From Terfezia claveryi (lineage: Eukaryota; Ascomycota; Pezizomycetes; Pezizales; Pezizaceae): a DNA stretch of 11,697 nt. Made by a program: the position numbers and the translations under genes. How positions within the stretch are numbered: the first letter of the stretch is position 1; every line of letters begins with the position of its first letter. The notes below the pieces were generated by a model. That model had not been told where the DNA came from. It saw only the letters and a list, made by a program, of their open reading frames with translations, and ran no database searches. Shown here in pieces: positions 1-8,000 of this stretch. The DNA is taken from the NCBI GenBank assembly GCA_015179025.1, contig WHUX01000760.1, forward strand, positions 1-11,697, given 5' to 3'.

Positions 1-440
1 CGAAGAATCTTGCCATCTAGACCAATACCAGGAGGAGGTAACATCCAGATTTCTTCGATAAGATCACCATTCAAGAAAGCTGATTTGATGTCGAGTTGAT
101 CCATGTCCAAAGAGAAGTGATTTGCTAGGGCAATGATGAGTCGTAAGGAGTCGTACCGTGTCACTGGTGCAAATGTTTCATCATAATCAAGGCCTTCTTG
201 TTGAGAATAGCCCTTAGCAACAATTCTTGCTTTGTGACGTTCAAGATCCATCTGCATTATGCTTGACCTTAAATACCCACCTAGAGCCAACAGGTTGTCG
301 ACCTGAGGGTAATTCTGATATATCATGGATCGTCCATGTATGAGCATCGATAATTGACTGGTGTTCCTCAAGCATAGCTCGTTGCCATGCATCTGCATCA
401 AGGGAGGCCATAGCTTCTTTATAGCTATTAGGTTCTGCTA
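1..440 (-). pseudogene. copia reverse transcriptase, N-terminal portion (cut by window edge, frameshifted)
   Basis: The domain starts near 440 with a stretch beginning PNSYKEAMASLDADAWQRAM and continues through SRWVFKVK, both typical of the copia-type RT (RVT_2) entry. The frame then stops at TGA 241-243. The continuation is in another frame from about 244 downwards: it reads KARIVAKGY, then FAPVTRYDSLR, then QLDIKSAFLNG, whose Asp is the first catalytic aspartate of RT. The YVDD box and the rest of the palm lie outside the window. Seen: the motifs and the frame change around 241-246. Known: RVT_2 copies DNA from the element RNA inside virus-like particles. Inferred: this copy cannot make active enzyme unless the frameshift is a sequencing error. 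Confidence 0.9.
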
Positions 441-657
441 CAAGTCGAGCCCAACCAGAGTCAGTATAACGATCAGGTTGTTTCCTAGAACGTTTAGGGT
501 ATGACTTGTAATCGAGCTTAGGAGTTTCTGGAGGTTCGGTGAACTCTTTAGAAACTTGACTTTGGTGCAGCAGGTGTAGTGGCTCTTGTTCGTTGAGGAG
601 GAGTTGAGGGACCAGCAACTGGAGATTCGGTAACTCTCTCTGACTCAGAATCCTCAT
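241..657 (-). pseudogene. copia pol segment: linker to start of RT
   Basis: This minus-strand open frame carries the low-complexity linker that joins integrase to reverse transcriptase in copia polyproteins, then the first part of the RT. Its first 40 or so residues (down to about position 555) are an out-of-frame reading. The genuine linker there is in the frame of the neighbouring 548-1012 segment. Sense resumes at KEFTEPPETPKLDYKSYPKR, followed by a basic, proline-rich stretch and then the RT start. The switch between frames falls at about 553-563, where the upstream frame meets a TAA. Ends at TGA 241-243, a second frame break. Confidence 0.8.
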
Positions 658-1012
658 CAGAGTATTGGTCGTACTCTTGTAGATTTGATGGAGGAGGAGG
701 TAGAGGAATAGATGGAATTATAGTATCAGGAGTGTAGTAGTAGGTGTTGGAGTAGAAGGTCGAAGAGGTACAGGTGGTGTTGATAGTATCAGCTGTAGTA
801 GGAGGTAGAGGAGGAAAGTGAACATCGACAGAGGTATAAGATGATGACGGTTCAAACTTGACTTGTCGATAAGTGTCTACCTTACGTTGAGATGGGATAT
901 AGATACGAAACATATGACCTGATTCCGTATAACCAACAAGATGTCCTTCAAGTGCTCTGGCTTCGAGTTTTGAACCAGCCAGTCGTTTTTCTTCAGGAAT
1001 ATGAAGAAACAC
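548..1012 (-). pseudogene. copia integrase C-terminal region and Ser/Pro/Thr-rich linker
   Basis: The segment opens with VFLHIPEEKR (GTG, not a real start) and continues with LEGHLVGYTESGHMFRIYIP, the conserved block that follows the integrase catalytic core of copia elements (usual pattern: lysine- or arginine-rich, then GxxVGY, then hydrophobic YxIYxP). After that comes about 90 residues rich in Ser, Thr, Pro and Tyr, with an acidic patch DQYSDEDSESE. This resembles the disordered spacer between integrase and RT, where the polyprotein is cleaved. It connects upstream to the integrase core through two frame changes near 1050 and 1015. Its TAA at 548-550 is a frameshift artefact. Confidence 0.85.
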
Positions 1013-1497
1013 TTGGAGTAGAAAGGACGAAGGTAGAGAGTGTTGGTTTGATGTTAAAGAGCCTCGAATGGGGTTTTTCCGTTTAGTGCAGAGTGAGGCA
1101 ATCTATTTTTGATATAGGCAGCCCAGTTAAAGGCTTCAGCCCAAAGGAGAGGGGGTACATCATCGAGAGAAGGTCGAACCATACTTGTGAGAGTTTGGTT
1201 ATAGCATTCTGCAATGCCATTGATTCATGGGAATAGGCAGCAGTAGTCTGTGCTTGATACCTTTTTCTTCAAAGTAAGCTTCCAGTTCCTTGTTGAATAC
1301 TCACCACCTTGATCAGTTCTGAACATCGAGGGTATTGTTCAGTTGTTGTTTAACCTTTTCACAAAAGCTTTGATAAGCGAGTAGTATCACTCTTTTTGTA
1401 GAGGAAGTTCACTTCAGAGTAGAGATGTATCTTCAATAGAGTTAACATATACTTGCGTTTCCCAAGAGATTCGACTTTAAAGGGACCCATGAGATCA
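1013..1497 (-). pseudogene. copia integrase catalytic core (rve), several frameshifts
   Basis: All three catalytic acidic positions of the D,D-35-E integrase fold can be located, in different frames. The first Asp is in SDLMGPFKVESLGKRKYM (about 1445-1498). The second is in FRTDQGGEYSTRNW (about 1278-1325). The Glu is in NGIAECYNQTLTSMVRPSL (about 1160-1220), followed by LLWAEAFNWAAYIKNRLPHS and GKTPFEAL ending near 1056, the usual C-terminal signature. Integrase inserts the cDNA into host chromosomes. The reading frame changes around 1380, 1250, 1055 and 1015, so no continuous protein is encoded. Longer than 300 bases without any open frame, yet clearly old coding sequence. Confidence 0.88.
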
Positions 1498-1499
1498 GA

Positions 1500-1720
1500 A
1501 TGAACTAATCAAAGGGTTTTGTTCCTTTTGGTTTCTCGATTGATGTAGGTACTGACTGCTTCGAGTTGTATTTGGACATGATTCACAGAAGTATGAGGTT
1601 GGTCGTTTGGGAAGGAGATTGCCATCTTTGTAGATTTGACTGGCTTCTGACCAGAACCGAGTTGAAGAGTGACCAAGGGCATGATGCCAATAGTCTGTAG
1701 CAGCCATATAGATCTTTCCA
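1500..1720 (-). pseudogene. copia GAG-pre-integrase zinc-binding domain
   Basis: The frame starting near 1707 reads DYWHHALGHSSTRF and, about 35 residues later, FCESCP. This is the H-x3/4-H plus C-x2-C zinc motif that precedes the integrase core in copia pol. The spacing fits the family: WHxxLGH at about 1665-1690 and CxxC at about 1575-1590. A frame change separates this stretch from the upstream segment around 1700-1790. The downstream end runs into TAG/TGA about where the integrase core resumes in another frame near 1498. Its role in the living element would be in integrase folding and DNA-end binding. Confidence 0.85.
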
Positions 1721-1789
1721 TGGTGAACAATAGGATATACTTGGTAGAACCATGATCAAGTGATGCAGAAATAACAACTGAATTATCCA

Positions 1790-2110
1790 TTTTCTCTTAA
1801 CTTCCAAAATTCCATCTTCACCCAATAAACGAAAGCATCCCAATTCATCAATCTTCCTCCAAGAAATCAAACAAGCCTCATTCCAATCCGTACATAAAAC
1901 ATCAGAGAGTAACACAGATCACACTTCCAGCAACTTCAATATTCAAAAACTTTCCTTGATGTATAGCCACATCATCTTCCTCCAACAGTTAGGCCTGTTC
2001 GGCACTGTGTGGGTTCTAGAAGATGAGAGAAATCAGCGGTGATATGATAAGAAGCACCTGTGTCAAGGATCCATACCTCATATGTAGTGTAGTTAGTTGG
2101 TACACCAGAG
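1790..2110 (-). pseudogene. copia aspartic protease and following spacer
   Basis: About 2015-2100 on the minus strand reads YEVWILDTGASYHITADFSH. It contains the D-T-G-A-S active-site loop of a copia-type aspartic protease (one half of the dimeric active site). After a frame change the spacer continues towards 1800 with ISWRKIDELGCFRLLGEDG, a conserved block between protease and the pre-integrase domain (usual pattern: NLISVxxLxxxGxxxxF). The protease cleaves the gag-pol polyprotein. The catalytic Asp-Thr-Gly is intact, but the domain is split between two frames around 1930-1990. Confidence 0.87.
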
Positions 2111-2287
2111 TGTTTGGAGGAGGGAGAGATCTGAAGAGAAGATGGGCAACTTTGACCATCATAGCAATGCCATTGTCTGAATCGTCAAAAGTTGTTGAGC
2201 TGTTGCTGCTCGATATGGACTATCTCCTTTCCAGAAAGAGAGGGTTTTGGGTACTGAGTTTGAGGAGTTGTGCTCTTTGAGAGCTCG

Positions 2288-2344
2288 ACAGGTCTTGAAG
2301 GTATGACCTTGGTAAGGCTTGCCTTTTGAATGACACCAGCTGCA
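2288..2344 (-). pseudogene. copia gag zinc knuckle (C-x2-C-x9-H-x4-C)
   Basis: The minus strand reads CSWCHSKGKPYQGHTFKTC. This gives Cys at 2342-2344 and 2333-2335, His near 2303-2305 and Cys at 2288-2290. The nine-residue gap before GHT is longer than in the retroviral knuckle (x4), and is the form I associate with fungal copia gag proteins. It binds the element RNA in the nucleocapsid. The frame continues to a TGA near 2165, whereas the protease is reached in another frame. The upstream gag frame ends at a TAA at about 2370-2372, so a frame change separates this motif from the rest of gag. Confidence 0.85.
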
Positions 2345-2408
2345 GTTGTTTCCTGTGACAGGAGCCGATTTACCCTGTCAAGAGGGTTTGGCTTCTTGTT
2401 GACCTTAT

Positions 2409-2463
2409 TTTGTTGTTGTTGTTGTTGTTGTTGTTGTCCTGTTTTGTGAAGAGAGCTTTGTTT
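2409..2463 (-). pseudogene. copia gag fragment with an eight-asparagine run, abutting the insertion
   Basis: Directly after the target duplication the minus strand continues the gag frame that was broken at 8484. It reads a short Lys/Thr-containing stretch, then Asp, then eight AAC codons (2412-2435), then Lys-Ile-Arg-Ser-Thr. On the plus strand this is a (TTG) microsatellite at 2411-2437. Asparagine or glutamine runs between the capsid-like part and the zinc knuckle are common disordered linkers in gag. The frame stays open to a TAA at about 2370-2372. Confidence 0.75.
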
Positions 2464-2468
2464 GAGAC
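2464..2468. repeat. target-site duplication, left copy (GAGAC)
   Basis: GAGAC immediately precedes the 5' LTR start TGTCACAAC and recurs immediately after the 3' LTR end TTACA at 8484-8488. Five bases is the expected duplication size for Ty3/gypsy integrases. The two copies mark the exact insertion point in copia gag. Confidence 0.95.
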
Positions 2469-2497
2469 TGTCACAACCGTGTTCTTAGTCTTGATTT

Positions 2498-2562
2498 GAC
2501 ACTCGAACAGGCTTGTTCGGGTGTCGTGCTGTTTTGACACTCAACAGGCTTGTTCGGGTGTC
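2498..2562 (+). repeat. tandem pair of near-palindromes in the 5' LTR
   Basis: Two copies of the same dyad, at 2498-2525 and 2536-2562, separated by 10 bases. Each begins GACACTCGAACAGG (the second has lost one G) and is followed by its partner CTTGTTCGGGTGTC. The two halves pair over 14 positions if G-T/G-U pairs are allowed. The 3' LTR has the same pair at 8199-8226 and 8237-8264. This may be a protein-binding dyad or an RNA hairpin; the sequence alone does not say which. Confidence 0.85.
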
Positions 2563-2644
2563 GTCGATGGGTGATTGTTATCTTAGCTTCCGAGATAGGA
2601 ATCTCGGGAAGCTTATTCCTTCCACGGCCTTGGCCTGAATCATG

Positions 2645-2653
2645 TATATATAT
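2645..2653 (+). promoter_or_regulatory. TATA-like box in the 5' LTR
   Basis: The alternating TATATATAT at 2645-2653 is the only strong TATA-like sequence in this LTR. It is followed by a C/T-rich stretch (2654-2672) suitable for transcription initiation. It is a promoter candidate by position and composition only. It lies in the segment absent from the 3' LTR. Confidence 0.5.
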
Positions 2654-2944
2654 CTTCGTCCCTCCGCCTCTCGTTGGATCCCATCCAACGTCTTGTATAT
2701 CCAATACAGGGCCTTGCTTCTCTCCACGCTGGTGCATCTCCCTTGTGCACCTCTTGTCTCACCTCGACTCTGCAGCCCTGCTGCCCACCCCACGAACCTC
2801 CTGTCCTTGCCTTGCCTCGCCTTGTGTTTGCAGCCCAGCTGCCTCCCTTGACATACGCGGCAACTGCTTCCGTATATCTCGTGTCCCCTGCCCTCTGCCC
2901 CTCTTGCCTCTTGCCCTTGCCTCCCATCTCAGCCTCCCCCTAGT

Positions 2945-2971
2945 CACACACGTAGCATTCCTACGTGTGTG
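2945..2971 (+). repeat. perfect 11-bp inverted repeat near the end of the 5' LTR
   Basis: CACACACGTAG at 2945-2955 is followed by a 5-base loop CATTC and its exact complement CTACGTGTGTG at 2961-2971. It could fold in the LTR transcript upstream of the LTR end. In the 3' LTR (about 8391-8418) the left arm is altered, so the pairing is weaker there. Confidence 0.8.
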
Positions 2972-3037
2972 TTATCCTAGCCTTGCCCTTGCCCCGGCGT
3001 ACCCCTTGGTCGCCTTGCCCAGAGCCGTTGTTACACT

Positions 3038-3046
3038 ACGTTGGAT
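3038..3046 (+). promoter_or_regulatory. candidate primer-binding site, possibly self-primed
   Basis: Minus-strand priming sites lie directly downstream of the 5' LTR. Two bases after the LTR end there is ACGTTGGAT (3038-3046), the exact complement of ATCCAACGT at 2683-2691, about 38 bases after the start of the TATA-like box. This is the arrangement of self-priming chromoviruses such as Tf1, where the 5' end of the element RNA folds back on the primer site. The TGG at 3042-3044 could alternatively pair with the CCA end of a tRNA, and I cannot exclude that. Confidence 0.5.
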
Positions 3047-3069
3047 CCTTTGGACCAACTGGTACAGTC

Positions 3070-4260
3070 ATGTCAGGAGTAGCTCTCCCACCACCCACTG
3101 TCAGGTTTCAAACCTGGAGGAGCTCCCCCATACCCTCAGGCTTGAACGAGTTGAATGCCTACCGTCGAGAAATCATTGACATCTTCGAGGCCATGGATGC
3201 CATCGGGGCCGAACTCGGCAACAGCCTGGCCGTGGCTGAAAACAGCCTGGCCGTGGCTGAAACAAAAATTGAGATCCGCCGACGAAGAGATCACGGTCCT
3301 CCAGACCGATCTCGACCATCTGAACCTTGCCCTGGCCAACGAACGGACTACGGTCCAAAACCTCAGCTGCACCTTAGGGAACCTTGCAATACTAATAGCA
3401 GCCAGTAGCAACAAGACTGAAAGCATTCCAACACCCCCAAGTTCAATGGGACCGGGTTCGCCTATGAGCCTGGAAAAATGCTGTCAATCTCAAGCTGAAC
3501 GGGGATTCTGCCAGATTCCCGTCAGAACAATATCGACTGGCATACGTTTTCGCCTTGCTGGAGGGGAAAGCTTGTGACCAGATCCAGCCGTATGTCCTCG
3601 AAACCGGGATCAAGCTTGACGATATCTCGGCCCTTTTTACAATCCTGGATAGGGCGTTCGGGGACCCCGATGCCGTTGGCACTGCCAGTAGGGCCCTCCG
3701 AGCCCTCAGGCAGAAAAACACTGATCTGACCACTTATGTGGCAGAATTCTCGAGACTGGCAGCGGAGGTCTGATGGAATGACCAGTCCAAACTGGAGCAA
3801 TTCCAGGAAGGGCTAAATGACGAAATCCAGCAGGCCATGGTCAGCCTCCGGAAGCCACAACCCTTGACGAATTAATTGACCAGGCTTCCCGGTGGAACAG
3901 CGGATGTCCCGGCTCCGCAACCGCCCCACGTTCAGGCCAGCACCCCGTCTCCCACAACCCAGCCTCAGCAACACCATGCCACCAAGACAGCTCAGGCCCC
4001 TGCCAATAAACCAGCACATCCATCATTGGTGGCAGGAGGGCCCACCCCTATGGACCTATCATCGGGAAGGCCTCGACTAACCCAGGAGGAAAGGGACCGC
4101 CGCCGCACTAATGGGTTGTGCATTGCGTGTGGAAAAGGGGACCACTTTATTGCGCATGTCCCTCCGAAAAAACCGCTCCCTAGCCGCTCATGCCATCTCG
4201 GAAGCCAGGATCGAAGAAGTTGGGGAAGAGTCGGGAAAAGGGGAGTCCCTTGCCTAGTTA
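3070..4260 (+). pseudogene. chromovirus gag (capsid and nucleocapsid), multiply frameshifted
   Basis: The natural start is ATG 3070 (MSGVALPPPTVRFQTW); an upstream ATG at 2965 lies in the LTR. The N-terminal part contains a heptad-like stretch (SADEEITVLQTDLDHLNLAL) that could be a coiled coil. The gag capsid core follows near 3492-3830 (EQYRLAYVFALLEGKACDQ, FTILDRAFGDPDA, YVAEFSRLAAEV), as in the Ty3-type retrotransposon gag family. A proline- and glutamine-rich linker then leads to PMDLSSGRPRLTQEERDRR and a zinc knuckle CIACGKGDHFIAH (4119-4157) whose last Cys is replaced by Val. Frame changes fall near 3264, 3438, 3490, 3847, 3890 and 3940, with a TGA at 3771-3773. Gag would package the element RNA into particles; this copy cannot. 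Confidence 0.88.
3220..3261 (+). repeat. 21-bp tandem duplication in gag
   Basis: Positions 3220-3240 are repeated exactly at 3241-3261. In the gag frame this duplicates seven residues, NSLAVAE, without changing the frame. The copies are identical, so the duplication is recent or has been kept homogeneous. Confidence 0.95.
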
Positions 4261-4340
4261 CTGACACTAGCAAGGGACCTGCCCCAGGTCATTTATCTTT
4301 GTCTGCGTTTTCTTTGCCTACATCTATGTCTGTTGATGAG

Positions 4341-4850
4341 TCTCGCCTGTTTGGCGAGCACTTCGTTGTACCTATAACTGTCAAATTCAATCGTAAAACA
4401 GTGGTCACATCAGCTCTCATAGATTGTGGTGCTTCAGGAATTGCCTTCATTGATCAGGCCTTCGTCAGTAAGAATTCCATCCCAACCTCCAAGCTCAACA
4501 CCCCCCCCTCCTCGACGTTATTGATGGCCGTCCTATCTCCTCCGGGCTATCACCGACCTTGCTTGTTTACCCAGTGCCATTGGAGATCATTCGGAGAGCC
4601 TCCCGATGTTCGTGACCAAGCTAAAATACCCCATTGTTCTGGGGATCCCATGGCTCCGGATGCATGATGTCTCCGTCAATTTCGGCTCCTATACCTTGAA
4701 TTTCAATAGCGGTATTGCAAGAGACACTGTGGTGCCCCGCAGGCCGCCGTTAGGGGGTTATGTGCTTTACCTCCCATGGTAGAGGACCCCGCCAGGTAGT
4801 ACACCAGACCGCATATGTCAACGTTGGCAAACCCCCTGCTCCTACTCCTG
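4341..4850 (+). pseudogene. chromovirus aspartic protease and spacer to RT
   Basis: The frame from about 4341 reads FGEHFVVPITVKFNRKTVVTSALIDCGASGIAFID. The active-site D-C-G-A-S-G (Asp at 4422-4424) is in the place where retropepsins have D-[ST]-G; Cys is a known variant in fungal gypsy proteases. A frame change sits at the C8 run 4501-4508 and another near 4585. Sense then continues as LGIPWLR (4639-4659), the conserved end of the protease, and MHDVSVNFGSYTLNF. The spacer runs into TAG 4780-4782 and further frame changes before RT. The enzyme would cleave the gag-pol polyprotein. Confidence is high for the domain, low for exact limits. Confidence 0.82.
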
Positions 4851-4851
4851 A

Positions 4852-5859
4852 TCCCCTAGTCCCCCGGCTTCTACTAAACCCCTGAATGTCAGCTTCATTG
4901 GAGCTGGGGCCTTTGCTTACCTTACCAAACGACACAAACTAAAGGCCCATACCCTGTCAATCTGCGAAATTAACCTAGAGATTAATAAGATGAGACCTAA
5001 GGAGGAGTGGAAATCAATGGTCCCGGATGAATACCATGATTTTATCGACCTCTTCTCGGAAAAAGCCACAGAAAAGCTTGCCCCCCATCGACCATACGAC
5101 CACACAATCCCGTTGATCGAAGGAAAAACCCCCCCTTACGGCCCACTCTATGGAATGTCCCGACTGGAATTGGAAGCCCTGAAGAAGTACTTGGAGGAAA
5201 ACCTCAACAAGAGCTTCATTCGCCATAGCTCCTCCCCAGCAGGTGCACCCGTATTGTTTGTGAAGAAATCGGACGGCTCCCTTAGGTTGTGCGTGGATTA
5301 TCGCGGCCTGAATGAGATTACGGTAAAAAACAGGTACCCCTTGCCCCTGATCCAGGAGACATTAGCCAGGCTCTCCAAGGCCAAATGGTTCACCAAATTG
5401 GATCTGAGAGGGGCCTACAACTTAGTACGAATTGCTGAGGGGGAGGAGTGGAAAACTGCCTTCCGGACGCGATATGGCCATTTTGAGTACAATGTGATGC
5501 CCTTCGGTCTAACCAACGCCCCCGCCTCCTTTCAGCACTTTATCAATGACACTCTGCAGGACTTTCTGGATGTATTCTGTACTGCCTACCTGGACGATAT
5601 CCTCATCTACTCGGATACCCTAGCGGAACACAAGATCCACGTCCGACAAGTGCTGGAGAAGCTGGAGCAGGCTGGGCTGTACCTTAAGCCTGAAAAATGC
5701 GAATTCCACATCCAAGAGGTGAAGTACCTGGGCTTGATCATAACCACGGAAGGTATTAGGATGGACTCCGCCAAAGTTGCTGCAATCCAAGAGTGGGAAA
5801 CCCCAGCCAATTTGAAGGATGTACAGGCCTTCCTAGGATTTGCCAACTTCTACTGCTGA
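4852..5859 (+). pseudogene. chromovirus reverse transcriptase domain (longest open part of pol)
   Basis: This stretch is open from after TGA 4849-4851 to TGA 5857-5859; the first ATG is at 4990, but in life it is an internal part of the polyprotein. RT motifs appear in order: [20 protein letters not shown], then [13 protein letters not shown] (Asp 5401-5403), [14 protein letters not shown], then YLDDILIYS (the two Asp at 5593-5598), and finally [17 protein letters not shown]. All three catalytic aspartates are present. The final NFY is followed by TGC TGA where gypsy elements usually have two basic residues, so both codons look like C-to-T changes from CGC CGA. The domain itself looks intact, but the protein would be truncated before RNase H. 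Confidence 0.93.
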
Positions 5860-6590
<731 letters not shown>

Positions 6591-7301
6591 AATATAATCG
6601 CCGTGGTGGAATCTGGACAGCGCCATCATGTCAAGATCTCCCTGGCTGAATGCACCGTTCAGGATGGCCTTCTATACCACCTGGATCGACTATACGTACC
6701 GGAAGGGGACTTGCGCCTCAGCCTGATCAGGGAACATCATGACACTTTAGCCGCTGGCCACCCTGGAGTAGCTAAAACCCTAGAGCTACTAACTAGGCAA
6801 TACACCTGGATCGATCAGCGGAAAGATGTGGAACGGTACATATGGAATTGCCATGTCTGCAAGCGTGCCAAACTCACCCGCCATGCTCCTTATAGTACCC
6901 TAAAGCCCCTGGAAGTCCCAGAACAACTCTGGCAACACCTGACTATGGACTTCGTCACCGGATTGCCAGAAGACTCGGGATTCAATGCCATCTTAATGGT
7001 AGTAGATCGGTTGACAAAAATGAGGCATGTGATACCCTGTCGAGACACCTGCTCAGCCCCTGAATTGGCATCCCTTTACCTGAATAATGTCTTCCATTAC
7101 CATGGCCTCCCGGCGTCGGTTGTCTCAGACCGTGGCCCTCAGTTCGTCGCCGACTTCTGGAGAACCTTCTGTGAGCTGCTGGGTATTGAAGTACACCTGT
7201 CCACGGTATACTACCCTCAGACTGATGGCCAGTCAGAACGCATGAACGCTATCATGGAGCAGTACCTGAGGGCGTACATCAATTATCTGCAGAATAACTG
7301 A

Positions 7302-7800
7302 GTTTCGTTGCTGGCGACCTGCGAGTTCTCCGCCAATAACCACTTCTCCGAGACCCTGAAGACCTCCCATTCCTGGCCAATTATGGCTGTCACCCTCGGT
7401 TCGTAGACTCCCTGACACCTCTGCGCAAGGCCAGGGAGAATGCCCCAGCCAAGGACTTCGCAACAGAGATCACAAAACTCCATGCTACCTTGAAGGCTGA
7501 GTTGGCTTATGCCCAAGCCAGGCAAGCGGAGTATGCCAATGGGTCCCGGTTGCCAGCTCCTAAATACCACCCAGGGGACCAAGTATGGCTATCCAGCAGA
7601 CACTTCCGAACAGAACGGCCCTCCCGCAAACTGGACCATAAGTTCTTAGGCCCCTTCGAGGTGCTAGGCGCTGTAGGCACTCATGCCTATCGATTGAGGT
7701 TTCCCAAGGACATCAAAGCCACCCGGTCGTCCATGTCTCCGAGATCGAGCCTGCCGCTAGCGACCCTCTCCCCGGCCAGAAACACCCTCCACCTCCCCCG
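7302..7800 (+). pseudogene. chromovirus integrase C-terminal GPY/F region
   Basis: After TGA 7301 the frame continues for about 20 residues (VSLLATCEFSANN), the usual end of the integrase core. A frame change near 7368 leads into PFLANYGCHPRF and then, from about 7490, ELAYAQARQAEYAN, YHPGDQVWLSSRHF and DHKFLGPFEVL. The last is the GPY/F module of gypsy integrases, here with Phe (about 7640-7670). HAYRLRFP follows. Frame changes near 7723 and 7800 separate it from the chromodomain through a proline-rich linker. This module helps integrase multimerise and bind DNA ends. Confidence 0.88.
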
Positions 7801-8000
7801 TGGTTATCGAAGGTGAGGAGGAATGGGAGGTAGAGGAAGTGCTGGACTCCCGAAGAAGGTATGGGCACCTGCAATATAAGGTCAAATGGCTGGGAGATGA
7901 GGAGACGACCTGGCAACCAGCGGAGGACCTGGAAAACGCACAGGACTTGGTCACCCTGTTCCACCAGCGTTACCCCCGGAAGCCTCGCCCAATGGAATGA
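7800..8000 (+). pseudogene. chromodomain at the end of chromovirus integrase
   Basis: The frame reads WEVEEVLDSRRRYGHLQYKV, then KWLGDEETTWQPAEDLENA and LVTLFHQRYP, ending at TGA 7998-8000. It matches a chromodomain: three beta strands, then a C-terminal helix. Tryptophans stand at the three positions where methyl-lysine-binding chromodomains have their aromatic cage (W at 7824-7826, in KWLG, and in TTWQP). Known: integrase chromodomains of chromoviruses such as MAGGY direct insertion to histone H3 K9-methylated chromatin. Inferred: this element had the same habit. The domain is intact but out of frame with the rest of integrase, and its first codon (GTG) is not a real start. Confidence 0.9.

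Larger units (their letters stand above)
1..2468 (-). mobile_element. Ty1/copia LTR retrotransposon, downstream part (left of the nested insertion)
   Basis: Read on the minus strand from 2468 to 1, this stretch gives the ordered remains of a copia-type polyprotein: end of gag with an asparagine run and zinc knuckle, aspartic protease, GAG-pre-integrase zinc motif, integrase core, and the beginning of the reverse transcriptase. Protease-integrase-RT is the order that defines the copia (Pseudoviridae) group and differs from the gypsy element next to it. The remaining RT, RNase H and 3' LTR lie beyond the left edge. At least eight frame changes and stops break it, so it is non-autonomous. Its upstream half resumes at 8484 after the inserted element. 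Confidence 0.93.
2469..3035 (+). repeat. 5' LTR of the chromovirus (567 bp)
   Basis: Starts TGTCACAACC and ends GCCGTTGTTACA, giving the TG...CA ends of LTRs. The first 137 bp match the start of the 3' LTR with one single-base deletion (near 2542). Positions 2859-3035 match the rest with about ten substitutions and four small indels. Positions 2607-2858 have no counterpart in the 3' LTR. That extra part holds a TATA-like box (2645-2653) and long C/T-rich tracts, as expected of a fungal promoter and transcript start. Two 28-base near-palindromes lie at 2498-2525 and 2536-2562, and an 11-bp perfect hairpin at 2945-2971. Confidence 0.95.

Noticed and set aside
892..1086. Plus-strand open frame of 64 codons
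   Set aside because: Antisense to the copia integrase and linker, with no recognisable features.
2023..2280. Plus-strand open frame of 85 codons
   Set aside because: Antisense to the copia protease and zinc knuckle region; no independent support.
2607..2858. A separate small transposon inserted into the 5' LTR
   Set aside because: No terminal inverted repeats or flanking duplication are seen, and the block holds the expected promoter region of the LTR, so loss from the 3' LTR is simpler.
2550..3179. Plus-strand open frame of 209 codons rich in Leu, Pro and Ser, and several minus-strand frames over it
   Set aside because: It lies almost wholly in the C/T-rich 5' LTR, and runs into gag out of frame; no domain is visible. 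The openness is explained by base composition.
7233..7582. Minus-strand open frames opposite the integrase
   Set aside because: Shadows of the plus-strand integrase, which has clear conserved motifs.
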